This document shows, one piece after another, positions 17,800 through 26,204 of a stretch of 64,000 nucleotides of DNA. The notes below the pieces were generated by a model. That model was not told the origin of the DNA, made no database searches, and saw only the letters and a program-made list of their open reading frames with translations. The first letter of the stretch is position 1, and every line of letters starts with the position of its first letter. Where the stretch lies: positions 570,217 to 634,216 of the forward strand of contig NZ_KE136357.1 of the NCBI RefSeq assembly GCF_000406965.1, given 5' to 3'. Source of the DNA: Enterococcus avium ATCC 14025 (GTDB taxonomy: Bacteria; Bacillota; Bacilli; Lactobacillales; Enterococcaceae). The translations under genes and the position numbers were made by a program.

Positions 17800-17828
17800 A
17801 TTCTAGCAATAAACAGAGCAAAAGGCAA
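17800..17828 (-). promoter_or_regulatory. Extended -10 promoter of the MATE gene
   Basis: On the minus strand TTGCCT (17823-17828) is 17 bases from TAGAAT (17800-17805), which is preceded by TGC, an extended -10. It begins right after the acetyltransferase stop codon, giving the MATE gene its own start. Confidence 0.6.
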
Positions 17829-17835
17829 TCCAATT

Positions 17836-18282
17836 CTACAAGTCAAGATACATCACCCGTTCACTATTCTCCGGATCATGCCTTTGACTGTTAATAAAAC
17901 CAAAGCGCTGATAATAAGGAATAATTTTTTCATTTTCCTCATGCACACTCAAATAAATCCGCTCAATCTCATACTGTTCTTTCATAAAATCGATCAGTAA
18001 AGGAATAAACAAGGTCCCATAGTGTTTTCCTTGAAACTTTGCGTCGATCATTAATCGATCCAGCCACATTGACTTATCCTGCTTGGCCCCAATCATGGAA
18101 AAACCGATCAACTGACGATCATCATACAATGCCAATGGCTGCCAGTTAAGAGAAACATCATAGGCTGCCTCCAGCAAAGATTGACCATTCGTCTCGATGA
18201 ACGCCTCCTGATCCTTTGAAACAGAAAGAGCAACGATATCACGCCAATTGCTTTCATCTACATCCTTAATCAATAATCCCAT
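17836..18282 (-). CDS. GNAT-family N-acetyltransferase
   Basis: 148 residues with the GNAT core: WLDRLMIDAKFQGKHYGT contains the acetyl-CoA loop (Q-G-K-x-x-G-T), and IYLSVHEENEKIIPYYQRFGF is the typical C-terminal motif. The pattern resembles the spermidine/diamine acetyltransferase branch (PaiA/BltD), but the substrate is not certain. AAAGGAG is at normal spacing from the ATG. It lies downstream of the DHA2 exporter terminator and upstream of the MATE gene, both reading the same way. Confidence 0.82.
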   Translation of the reverse strand: MGLLIKDVDESNWRDIVALSVSKDQEAFIETNGQSLLEAAYDVSLNWQPLALYDDRQLIGFSMIGAKQDKSMWLDRLMIDAKFQGKHYGTLFIPLLIDFMKEQYEIERIYLSVHEENEKIIPYYQRFGFINSQRHDPENSERVMYLDL

Positions 18283-18334
18283 TGGTTGCGTTCTCCTTTA
18301 AAGGTACTATTTGTAAGCAACCATAACAAATACA

Positions 18335-18365
18335 GAAAAAAACAGCAATCAAAAACCGATTGCTG
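18335..18365 (-). terminator. Terminator of the padR-efflux operon
   Basis: On the minus strand CAGCAATC and GATTGCTG form a perfect 8-bp stem around GGTTTTT, followed by seven T. Confidence 0.85.
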
Positions 18366-18374
18366 ATTAAAAAC

Positions 18375-19910
18375 TTATTCGACTACTTCCTTACTTTCAC
18401 GCATAAAGATCGCCGCGCCAATGGCACCAATCAGAACGATGGTTCCGGCAACATAACAGATTTGAATCAAGCCTTTATCGAAAGCATCCACAACCAGCTT
18501 CTGTAAATCTTGAGCAAATGGCGCTTTACTTAGTGCATTTGAAAAAGCAATTTCATGACCGGAAAATGGCCCGGCTTTGATTAATCCGTTCACTAATTTT
18601 TCTGGTAGATGCAGCGAAGAAGCCTGTTGACTTACAACATTCCCATAACGATTGGCTTCGACTAAGCCTAAAATTACTACTCCAAAGCTGGTACCAAATT
18701 GGCGGAAGACATTCAGTAATCCTGAAGCCATGCCCATTTCCTGCGGAGCCACACCTTCTAAACCAGCCGAGTTCAATACCGGATTAACAATTCCGTTGGC
18801 GATTCCGATCATGACTAACGTTGGCCATAATTGAGCATAGCCCATCGTTGGAGATAATTGACCGATCAAAAAAATGAATCCAGCGCCGCTGACTAATAGT
18901 CCAGCAACGATCATCCATTTTTTCGAGAATTTGTTACCAAGAATTCCAACGACTGGTCCTAAAATCAATGACCAAATCGATAAGGCCAATTGACGAATCC
19001 CTGTATCAAAGGCGGACCAGCCAATATAGTTTTGCATTAGGACTGTCAAGTACGTATTAAAAGCGTAGATACCAGAACCTAAAGCAAACGCGACTAATAC
19101 TGAACCAATGAAATTGATATTTTTGAACATCGACAAATTCATCATAGGATTTTGTACTTTGGCTTCCGCAAAAATAAATAGTGCTAAGAAAACAACCGCT
19201 AAAAGCAGCCATCCACCTATGCGCAGATCAGTCCAGGCCCAGCTGAGGTGGGTTTCCTTTTGAATCAAACCATAGATTGCGCTGAACAGTGCTGCCGCGG
19301 ATAAAATCATCCCGATAAAATCGATTTTTTGATCTTTCCCATAGCTTGGTGTTTCATTGACAAAACGAACCGTCATTAAGACGGCAATAATTCCGATCGG
19401 CAAATTAATAAAGAAGATTGATTCCCAACCAAAGGCGTCTACTAGCAAGCCGCCAACTAGCGGACCAGAAGCCGAAGACAAACCAATAACAGAACCTAAA
19501 ATACCTAAAGCTAGACCGCGTTGTTTCCCATCAAAATTGGAAGCCACCAGCGCCATCGACAAGGACATCATTCCAGCCCCACCGACTGCTTGGACACCAC
19601 GACCAATATCTAAAATCAATAAGGATGGTGCAAAGCCATTCACTACAGAGGCGATGACAAAAAGAATCAAACTAGCTAAAAAGATTTTTTTTCGTCCATA
19701 CATATCGCCCATTTTTGACACGATCAGCAACGTGACCGCAAACACTAAGGTATAAGCATTCAGCACCCATTGCAGCTGCGTAAAGGGTTCATTGAAGGCC
19801 TTTTGCATAGTCGGTAATGCGACGTTTACTACAGTCACATCTAAAAGGCCCATAAATACGCCTAATGACATCGCGAACAACGAGAACCATTTTCTTGAAG
19901 AATTTTTCAT
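18375..19910 (-). CDS. DHA2-family MFS drug exporter
   Basis: About 511 residues with 14 hydrophobic segments, as in the EmrB/QacA family. Motif C-like GSVIGLSSASGPLVGGLL (about residues 135-152) and motif A-like KMGDMYGRKK mark an antiporter that exports drugs using the proton gradient. I start at ATG 19908-19910, 12 bases after AGGAG; a TTG four codons earlier almost touches that site. The padR gene lies 51 bases upstream in the same direction, so the pair probably forms a self-controlled efflux operon induced by a ligand. Confidence 0.87.
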   Translation of the reverse strand: MKNSSRKWFSLFAMSLGVFMGLLDVTVVNVALPTMQKAFNEPFTQLQWVLNAYTLVFAVTLLIVSKMGDMYGRKKIFLASLILFVIASVVNGFAPSLLILDIGRGVQAVGGAGMMSLSMALVASNFDGKQRGLALGILGSVIGLSSASGPLVGGLLVDAFGWESIFFINLPIGIIAVLMTVRFVNETPSYGKDQKIDFIGMILSAAALFSAIYGLIQKETHLSWAWTDLRIGGWLLLAVVFLALFIFAEAKVQNPMMNLSMFKNINFIGSVLVAFALGSGIYAFNTYLTVLMQNYIGWSAFDTGIRQLALSIWSLILGPVVGILGNKFSKKWMIVAGLLVSGAGFIFLIGQLSPTMGYAQLWPTLVMIGIANGIVNPVLNSAGLEGVAPQEMGMASGLLNVFRQFGTSFGVVILGLVEANRYGNVVSQQASSLHLPEKLVNGLIKAGPFSGHEIAFSNALSKAPFAQDLQKLVVDAFDKGLIQICYVAGTIVLIGAIGAAIFMRESKEVVE

Positions 19911-19961
19911 AAACTGTTCCAACTCCTACTATTTATAACATTCAATCGCTTCAGTAGATCA

Positions 19962-20495
19962 TTACTTTCGATCAGCGATTTGTTTTTTTATCCAGATTAA
20001 TTTTGTTTTGGCAATTTGAATATCCAACTCATAGGCCTCCACTAAAATACGAAAGCGTTCTGCATTTTCCGGAAAACGCACTTGAGAATCAATCATTTCT
20101 GCCTGCGCCTTTTGATAGAACATTAGATCCTTTTCAATAAACAGTTGGAACTCATCCAAGATTCTCAGCTGCTCAGTAAGGTCCACGCTATCCAGCGAAC
20201 GTAATTTGAAATGGATCATATCATTGCGCTTCGCATCAGAAGGAATTTTTTCCTTCATTAACTCAATAAAGCGGTCAACACCTTTTGTAGTAATATGCCA
20301 CAGCTTCATCTTTCGCCCATCCTCATAAATCGTGGAAGTCACGAGCCCTTCCTTTTCTAATCTTTCTAATGATGGATACAATACCCCGCTAGAAACCTTC
20401 CGCATCGGCTGCAATGCAGAGCCGACGATTTTTTGAAGCTTATAGCCGGTTTTATCACTGGTAATCAATGAGCCTAAAAGCAGTAAATCGTACAT
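19962..20495 (-). CDS. PadR-family transcriptional repressor
   Basis: 177 residues. The N-terminal winged helix (about residues 1-85) starts MYDLLLLGSLITSDKTGYKL and contains SSGVLYPSLERLEKEGLV, the diagnostic PadR recognition helix and turn. The C-terminal half is a long helical dimerisation region (VIR-like). GAGGGGG precedes the ATG. It lies first in an operon with the DHA2 exporter, behind a promoter carrying two 16-bp repeats, so it most likely represses both genes until a drug or phenolic compound binds. Confidence 0.88.
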   Translation of the reverse strand: MYDLLLLGSLITSDKTGYKLQKIVGSALQPMRKVSSGVLYPSLERLEKEGLVTSTIYEDGRKMKLWHITTKGVDRFIELMKEKIPSDAKRNDMIHFKLRSLDSVDLTEQLRILDEFQLFIEKDLMFYQKAQAEMIDSQVRFPENAERFRILVEAYELDIQIAKTKLIWIKKQIADRK

Positions 20496-20523
20496 TTTAT
20501 CCCCCTCTCGATAAAACAGTATC

Positions 20524-20577
20524 AGTCTTTTAGATATATCGACTTGCTTATTATAAGTCTTTTAGACATATTGTCAA
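20524..20577 (-). promoter_or_regulatory. padR promoter with a duplicated operator
   Basis: On the minus strand TTGACA (20572-20577) and TATAAT (20550-20555) are 16 bases apart, a consensus promoter. The spacer is exactly one copy of a 16-bp element (plus strand AGTCTTTTAGACATAT, 20556-20571). A second copy, AGTCTTTTAGATATAT (20524-20539), lies 32 bases downstream over the start region, three helical turns away. The element contains the dyad GTCT-TTT-AGAC. Confidence 0.75.
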
Positions 20578-20805
20578 ATAAAAAATATTCTTATTTTATT
20601 AGAAAAATCCGTCTTAAATGAGAACATAAAGAAACACCCACAACGGATTAGTCGCAGGTGTTGAGCACTTAAGAATTATTCGCAAATATAATCCAAAAAA
20701 CTGCTTGCTTTTTTGTCGATAAAGATAAATCATGGAGTTGAAGTACCTCTTGCCACAAGCGGTAAAGGAAACGATTTTTGCTTTTCGGAAAGGACGAATT
20801 ACTCA

Positions 20806-21519
20806 ATGAACTTAATGCAGAATTATTATCAAGAACTTCAGAAAAACATGGAATACGTCATCAGCAATGAGTCAGAGGCGATAACTAAAGCAGCGACACT
20901 CATGAGTACTTGTATTGAGACGGAAAATAAGGTTTATTTTTTTGGCACGGGACATTCCTATATTGTCGGTCAGGAAGTCTTTGCCCGCGCAGGCGGCTAT
21001 GCGGGCTTTATCCCGATCCTTGAAAATGAACTAGGCATGAATCATGCCTTCAAAAGCACGCTGATTGAACGAACTACTGAATACGCCGCTGTTTTGCTAG
21101 AATTGTATCCGTTTAAAAAAGGCGATGTAATCGTCATGACCTCAAATTCTGGACGAAATGCGCTGTTAATTGAACTGGGGCTGCGACTTAAGGAGATGGG
21201 CGTTAGCATCATTGCCATTACTGCTTTGGAGGCGTCAAAAAATAGTATTAGCCGGCACAAGAGCGGATTGCGCTTGTTTGAGCTTGCGGATGTTGTCCTT
21301 GATAATCGCTCTGTTTACGGAGATGCCAGCCTTTCTCATAATGATGAAATAAAAACAGGGCCTACCTCAACCATCATGAGCTGCTTTATCGTCCAGCTTT
21401 TAGTCAGCGCGTTCGTTCAGCTTGAAGTTGAAAAAGGCGGCGATGTTCCAGTTTTCAGAAGTAGCAATATCGATGGCGGCGATGCCTATAATGAGAAATT
21501 GTTTGAACGTTATCGGTAA
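20806..21519 (+). CDS. SIS-domain sugar isomerase-like protein (UPF0309 type)
   Basis: About 237 residues. The SIS core shows FFGTGHSYIVGQEVFARAGG (about residues 42-61) and VIVMTSNSGRNALLIELG (about residues 105-122), both typical of phosphosugar-binding SIS proteins of the UPF0309 group. I choose ATG at 20806 behind AAAGGA; the frame is open 31 codons upstream but only to a poor TTG. Relatives bind phosphorylated aminosugars or related molecules; the reaction is unknown. It stands alone with a good terminator. Confidence 0.8.
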   Translation: MNLMQNYYQELQKNMEYVISNESEAITKAATLMSTCIETENKVYFFGTGHSYIVGQEVFARAGGYAGFIPILENELGMNHAFKSTLIERTTEYAAVLLELYPFKKGDVIVMTSNSGRNALLIELGLRLKEMGVSIIAITALEASKNSISRHKSGLRLFELADVVLDNRSVYGDASLSHNDEIKTGPTSTIMSCFIVQLLVSAFVQLEVEKGGDVPVFRSSNIDGGDAYNEKLFERYR

Positions 21520-21552
21520 CAACTGAACGTAAATGATTCTTTGATAAACCGT

Positions 21553-21596
21553 AAGCCAGAAACCCTTTTCTTCATTGAAAGAGCTTCTGGCTTTTT
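21553..21596 (+). terminator. Terminator of the SIS-domain gene
   Basis: AAGCCAGAA and TTCTGGCTT form a perfect 9-bp stem with a long inner loop that can pair further, followed by TTTTTA. Confidence 0.75.
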
Positions 21597-21625
21597 ATCA
21601 CTTCATTAAAAATTCTTTTCGTTAA

Positions 21626-22540
21626 CTAGCTCGTTTTCTCAATAAAGCCACGAATCGCTTGATCGATCACATCCCCGTTGCCATCAATCGTATGTCCGCC
21701 GGTCTCACAAATTATAGTATCTGCCTTAACTCGTTTAAGCAACTTTTCGATAGCCTCATACTTCGCCATTGGATCATCTTTCGCGTGACAAACTAAAATC
21801 GGCACGCTGATCGTTTCTAAAGCATAGTCATCATAGTTCAAGGACATATCCGTATTTGTAACCTCGCTATCCGCTTTCACCCCTTGACGTCTAGGGGTAG
21901 CTGGCAGCATGGTTTCAAACAAATTATTGCTTTCAATAGTCGAACCCATCATTTTATTGAAGACAAAGCCAAAATGCTTCATTGAAAACCACATAATAAA
22001 GTCATTGACGATAAATGGTGGGGGTCCTTGCAGCCCCATTGCCTTTATTTCTTTTGGGGTTCTTTTCTGATCTGGCGCTCCAGAGGATAGTAATATCAAC
22101 CCCTTCAGCCTGTCAGGATAATCCAAAGCCATCCTTAATCCAGCGGCACCGCCTGCTGAAGTTGCTAGAATATAGCCTTTTTCAATATTCAACTGATCCA
22201 TCATTTCAACAAAGGCCTGAGCTTGATTTTTCGGCGTGGGATCGCTCGGCAGATCTGAGCCTAAATAGCCAAAGCGAGCAGGGGCAATTTTTCGGTAGTC
22301 CTCTCCTAATACTTGTTTCAGACTGGTCATCCCCTGATCATATCCACCAAATATCCCGTGAGAAATGATAACAGACTCCCCAGACCCTTCATCAAGATAG
22401 TTCATTTTTCCGAAGCTGGTAATCAGGGGTTTAGCGTTATACTGATTCAAACGGGCATAAGCGTTTTTCATGTCTTTCTTATAAAAATAAAATTCTATAC
22501 AAATAATAGTTAATACCACAAACATTATTGAGTATCCCAA
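21626..22540 (-). CDS. Alpha/beta hydrolase with an N-terminal membrane anchor
   Basis: 304 residues. One hydrophobic helix (SIMFVVLTIICIEFYFY, about residues 4-20) precedes a hydrolase fold with the oxyanion region SHGIFGGYDQG, the nucleophile ATSAGGAAG (Ser near 129), an acid candidate in CHAKDDPM and a His in ETGGHTIDG. The likely start is TTG at 22538-22540, seven bases after AAAGGAGAA. The substrate is unknown. It is divergent from the toroid-like gene at 22719. Confidence 0.8.
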   Translation of the reverse strand: MGYSIMFVVLTIICIEFYFYKKDMKNAYARLNQYNAKPLITSFGKMNYLDEGSGESVIISHGIFGGYDQGMTSLKQVLGEDYRKIAPARFGYLGSDLPSDPTPKNQAQAFVEMMDQLNIEKGYILATSAGGAAGLRMALDYPDRLKGLILLSSGAPDQKRTPKEIKAMGLQGPPPFIVNDFIMWFSMKHFGFVFNKMMGSTIESNNLFETMLPATPRRQGVKADSEVTNTDMSLNYDDYALETISVPILVCHAKDDPMAKYEAIEKLLKRVKADTIICETGGHTIDGNGDVIDQAIRGFIEKTS

Positions 22541-22718
22541 AATTGTTCTCCTTTTAGAGTGATGATTAAAGTATAACAGATACCGATTAACAGTTTTAAC
22601 CCTTTGTAGTAAAGGTACACTTTCAATGTAAAAGCAGCTTCCAACTTTCAGCTCGGAATGCTACACTTAAGATGATTTGAACTATTTTTGACTTTTAAAA
22701 AGATTCCGAGGTGTGGTT

Positions 22719-23630
22719 ATGATTAACGAAGAGACTCAGTTAGACTCTGCTTTACAATTAAAAAAATACGTACGAGACATTGGCTGTCCAGAGTCAGCGG
22801 ATATTCAGCACTGTCTGGAAAATTCAGCGGTTATCGCCAAAATTCTGGCTGAAAAGATTCGCACAGATACCTTCACCGGTCTGCGAAAGCTGGAATTTCT
22901 ATTAGCAGAGCTTTCGGAAATTCCCTTCTTTGAACGGTTGGAAACGGTTCAAGTCATGCTCAACACACTTTACAAGCAAACAAATGTTGACGAAGGCTTT
23001 TCACTAACTGGAAAACAAAACGGTGTTCTGGCCTGTCATAATGCACTTTGCACATCAATTTTTATTCGGGCTGGCAAAAAAGAATGGGCTGAACAAGGTG
23101 TTCGATGGATCATTTCTTACTTCCCATTTGATAGAAACGAGCCCTCCAATTGGCAGGGCAAGGACCTCTTTCAACGCTTTGGGGGCTGTGTCGGAAATTC
23201 ACCTTGCTATGATGGTGTCGTAAAATCAGTCAAAGCCCTCTCAGAGTATGCAGAAAAATACGGAGAGCTTCCCGGTCTTCGTACGAAGTTACAACAAGGT
23301 TTAGACTATTTTTTGAAGCATCGGGTGATTTTCCATCAGAACAACGACGAGTATTTATACGATGATTTGATCACGCTTTTTTACCCCTATCCTTATCGCA
23401 CAAATATCATTGAAGCTCTTAGTGTTTTAAAAACTGAAAAGCTTCTAGATCGGCCTGAATGTCAAGCGGCACTTGACTATTTGAAGACGAAACAACGGAG
23501 TGATGGCTTCTGGCAGGCTGAGAAGATTTTTATGAAAAGCTCGTGGGTACCTTTTGATGCGTTGAAAAAGCCAGGAATGTGGATAACGGATGAAATTAAT
23601 TGGATTTTTAGTGCAGTTTCTTCGAGATAA
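22719..23630 (+). CDS. Uncharacterised toroid-like protein (prenyltransferase/squalene oxidase-type repeats)
   Basis: 303 residues without signal or membrane segments. Paired helices with turns such as TGLRKLEFLLAEL, WAEQGVRWIISYFPFD, LQQGLDYFLKHRV and QAALDYLKTKQRSDGFW recall the alpha/alpha toroid of terpene cyclase-like proteins; the final DGFW turn is close to a QW-type repeat. Cys and His residues (ACHNALC, FGGCVGNSPCYDG) could bind a metal. GAGG precedes ATG 22719 by seven bases. I do not know the function; terpene chemistry is not indicated by the neighbours. Confidence 0.65.
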   Translation: MINEETQLDSALQLKKYVRDIGCPESADIQHCLENSAVIAKILAEKIRTDTFTGLRKLEFLLAELSEIPFFERLETVQVMLNTLYKQTNVDEGFSLTGKQNGVLACHNALCTSIFIRAGKKEWAEQGVRWIISYFPFDRNEPSNWQGKDLFQRFGGCVGNSPCYDGVVKSVKALSEYAEKYGELPGLRTKLQQGLDYFLKHRVIFHQNNDEYLYDDLITLFYPYPYRTNIIEALSVLKTEKLLDRPECQAALDYLKTKQRSDGFWQAEKIFMKSSWVPFDALKKPGMWITDEINWIFSAVSSR

Positions 23631-23650
23631 GCTCTTATTTCCTGAATACT

Positions 23651-23696
23651 AAAAAAACGACCCTCAGAAATTAGAAAAATCTAACTTTGAAGGTCG
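23651..23696 (-). terminator. Terminator of the toxin-antitoxin operon
   Basis: On the minus strand CGACC and GGTCG close an imperfect stem of about 17 pairs, followed by seven T. It lies between two converging units and may serve both. Confidence 0.7.
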
Positions 23697-23711
23697 GTAT
23701 TTCATTGACTG

Positions 23712-24026
23712 TTAAAACCCAAGAATACGAATATAATCTTTGTTTGTAGGAATTATTCGAGTGATTTCAATTATCTCGTCGACAATCTCATAAAAAATAA
23801 TGTACTGTTCTAAGATATAAAAACGCATGTTAGTCGGTGCATCTATTTTAGCCGTTAAAGTCTGACCAAGCAACGTTGTCACTTTTAAAAATTCAAAAGC
23901 TGTATAAATCTTATCCAAAAAATCAGCCACCGTTGTTTCGTAACTGCCGATTTCCTTCATATAGAAAACAATTTCTGACAAATCATTCTCAATTTGAGGA
24001 GAGATGTTTAAGCTATAGTTTTTCAT
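23712..24026 (-). CDS. RelE/ParE-superfamily toxin
   Basis: 104 residues with the ParE plan: an N-terminal helix pair (SPQIENDLSEIVFYMKE), then beta strands with NMRFYILEQYIIFYEIVD and the C-terminal ITRIIPTNKDYIRIL. Members inhibit gyrase or cut mRNA on ribosomes; which applies here is unknown. The ATG overlaps the antitoxin gene by 14 bases, the usual order and coupling (antitoxin first). Confidence 0.85.
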   Translation of the reverse strand: MKNYSLNISPQIENDLSEIVFYMKEIGSYETTVADFLDKIYTAFEFLKVTTLLGQTLTAKIDAPTNMRFYILEQYIIFYEIVDEIIEITRIIPTNKDYIRILGF

Positions 24027-24264
24027 TCATTCGAGCCTTTAATTGGTCCAAGGTCAAATGACCTTCCTCTTTCAACGCTTGCTTCCCCTTATGCAGTTCT
24101 TCAAATAAAGTAAGAGTAGCCTTCATTTTTTGATACTCTTCAAAATCACTTACGACGTATCTTGCTCGACCATTTTTTGTTAATATAACTTCTTGTCCAG
24201 CCTTCACATTAGCTAACACTTGGTTATAGGACCGCATATCTGAAACAGGTATGATATTTTCCAT
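24013..24264 (-). CDS. Phd/YefM-family antitoxin
   Basis: 83 residues beginning ENIIPVSDMRSYNQVL, with VILTKNGRARYVVSDFEEY, the DNA-binding Phd/YefM fold. The C-terminal tail is helical and charged and should wrap the toxin. AAAGGAG lies upstream of the ATG. Upstream, GTTAC (24298-24302) and GTAAC (24315-24319) form a small dyad that may be the autoregulatory operator. Confidence 0.85.
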   Translation of the reverse strand: MENIIPVSDMRSYNQVLANVKAGQEVILTKNGRARYVVSDFEEYQKMKATLTLFEELHKGKQALKEEGHLTLDQLKARMNEKL

Positions 24265-24464
24265 AGAAAACCACTCCTTTTACACAGTTTAATACAAGTT
24301 ACGCAATATTTTAAGTAACAAATATTTCCGTTTAAAACCGTGCACATATAATCCTAGAATTTTACAAAGCTAGTAACAAGTTGTCTATAGCATTAATATC
24401 GCCTGAATCATTTCAAATCATGATTGTTCTTGTTGCCAAATAATAGAACATCACTTTTTTAAAA

Positions 24465-25208
24465 TTAGTGACTCAGATGATAATACTCTTCTTCCATCCG
24501 CTGCATTCTTGCACGTTCCTTTTTGTTGTACCAAGGAGAAACAGTGAAGGCCAACACATCGTTGATCAAATAAACCGAGCTGTTGACAAACATCGCTAAG
24601 CTGGCGGAGCCATGTCGGAATGAAATGAACCAAAGAACCATTTGGGCAAGGCCTGAAGCCAGCCACCAGAAATATTGATTGTTGTAGCGTAAGAAGCTGA
24701 TAATTCCGGCACTCAGACTAATAGAAAAGGCAATCGCATCAATCCAAGGCCGCGGATCGTCGGTGAAGCGTTGGATCAAATAACCCGATACAAAATAAAC
24801 GATGATGGTACTGATAATCGCAATCCCCCATGTTTTTCCGGTGAACTTGCGGATTTTTGCGGCCATGTTGTGATTCCATTCCTTACTTAATAAAACAGGA
24901 ATATCAAGGGTGATCATATAGGCGATCTGTTCGCCGATGCTTAAATAATTCTTCGCTGAATAGCCAACATAAATAAAGCAGATTGCCGAGATAATTCCTA
25001 AAATACCATTGACCGACTTTGCGGCATTAATGGACAGAATACATAAAACCCCTAAAGTTGTACCGATGAAGGTAATTACAGTTAGAAGGTTGATCGGTTG
25101 GTTAACTAGTGTCATCACCTGACAGCCTAGACTGAAGAAAAAGAGGTAATAATTTTGTTGCGGCCAGCCTTTTAACTGGTGAAGTAAAAATTTAAAATAA
25201 TTTATCAT
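24465..25208 (-). CDS. pnuC: PnuC-family nicotinamide mononucleoside/riboside transporter
   Basis: 247 residues with about seven hydrophobic segments and the PnuC signatures SFLRYNNQYFWWLASGL and NSSVYLINDVLAF. It moves nicotinamide riboside into the cell for NAD synthesis. It follows the deoxynucleoside kinase gene by 94 bases on the same strand; a kinase that traps nucleosides is a common partner of PnuC, so a joint nucleoside-salvage role is plausible. The spacer has a small AGGG/CCCT hairpin before the ribosome site. C-terminal ends in a charged tail EEEYYHLSH. Confidence 0.87.
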   Translation of the reverse strand: MINYFKFLLHQLKGWPQQNYYLFFFSLGCQVMTLVNQPINLLTVITFIGTTLGVLCILSINAAKSVNGILGIISAICFIYVGYSAKNYLSIGEQIAYMITLDIPVLLSKEWNHNMAAKIRKFTGKTWGIAIISTIIVYFVSGYLIQRFTDDPRPWIDAIAFSISLSAGIISFLRYNNQYFWWLASGLAQMVLWFISFRHGSASLAMFVNSSVYLINDVLAFTVSPWYNKKERARMQRMEEEYYHLSH

Positions 25209-25302
25209 GGTGGAGCTCCTCGTTATAAATATTTAGGGATTCATCTTTATATCTATACCCTCGAAAAAACAGACGTTCTTTAATTCTCAAATAAAGGACC
25301 TA

Positions 25303-26010
25303 TTAAAAAATTCCTTTTTCAATATTTCCATTTGAATAATAACAAGGACTTTTCAGTTCCTGCTGATTCAACTTATTCGTTTCTTCTTTGATCAGCTTGA
25401 TCACTGTTTCAGCAGCCTGCGGATCAGCGACAAAATCGTAGTGATCGCCGTCGATCTGGATTTTTGGACAAATATTAAAATTATCATACCATTGCTCATA
25501 ACGCTCGTTGACCATTCGATAGTAATCATACAGCTCAGGATTTGCGGCAATTTGTTCGTAATCTCGCCCACGCTTTTGAATCCGATCCAGCATCACATCA
25601 AAGGAAACCTTAATATGAACCATTAAATCAGGCCGTTTCTTTGGTGCGGCAGTCTCCAATTCCTTCAACATCGTGTCCAATAAGTTGTCATATTGCAGCA
25701 CTTCCTGTTGACTTACGCGCCCAAGATCAGCATTCAAATGAAACAGTAAACTGTCTTCATAAATTGAACGATCAAGCACGTTATCCGCTTGCTTCAAGGC
25801 ATCCTTCATCGCCAAAAAGCGTTTATTTAAAAAGAATATTTGCAGCAGAAATGTATATTTTTCTGGATTCGAGTAAAACAACGGCAATACTTCGTTATCA
25901 TCCACGTTCTCGTAAAATGGTTTTGAATTCATTTCCTGCGACAACATATCTGTCAAACTACTCTTCCCTGCACCGATTGTGCCAGCTATTAATAGCATCG
26001 TTTCATCCAT
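25303..26010 (-). CDS. Deoxynucleoside kinase (dAK/dGK family)
   Basis: About 235 residues with the P-loop AGTIGAGKSS near the N terminus, the DDNEVLPLFY substrate region, the DRSIYEDSLLF segment (DRS motif) and the lid RIQKRGRDYEQ. These mark deoxyadenosine/deoxyguanosine kinases of Gram-positive bacteria, which phosphorylate imported deoxynucleosides. GAGAGGG abuts the first ATG, so ATG four codons later (25996-25998) may be the true start. It lies upstream of pnuC; a substrate among ribosides taken in by PnuC is possible but not shown. Confidence 0.87.
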   Translation of the reverse strand: MDETMLLIAGTIGAGKSSLTDMLSQEMNSKPFYENVDDNEVLPLFYSNPEKYTFLLQIFFLNKRFLAMKDALKQADNVLDRSIYEDSLLFHLNADLGRVSQQEVLQYDNLLDTMLKELETAAPKKRPDLMVHIKVSFDVMLDRIQKRGRDYEQIAANPELYDYYRMVNERYEQWYDNFNICPKIQIDGDHYDFVADPQAAETVIKLIKEETNKLNQQELKSPCYYSNGNIEKGIF

Positions 26011-26117
26011 CCCTCTCTCATTAAAATAAGAATTTATCTTTTAAATCCTTGATAATAGTACTCCTAATTTTTTTTGATGTAAAGACTAGATTTTGTGTCT
26101 AATTAGTGATATACAAA

Positions 26118-26147
26118 ACCGACAACACAATATATAGTGTTGTCGGT
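26118..26147. terminator. Orphan terminator-like hairpin
   Basis: ACCGACAACAC and GTGTTGTCGGT form a perfect 11-bp stem with an 8-base loop. TTC follows on the plus strand and TTTTG on the minus strand. No protein gene ends here, so it may end an unannotated transcript from the repeat region on its right. Confidence 0.5.
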
Positions 26148-26204
26148 TTCAAGAGGTTGTATGCACTTTCTTTGCTATGTTGACGATTTTTCATCAAAAA
26201 TATT

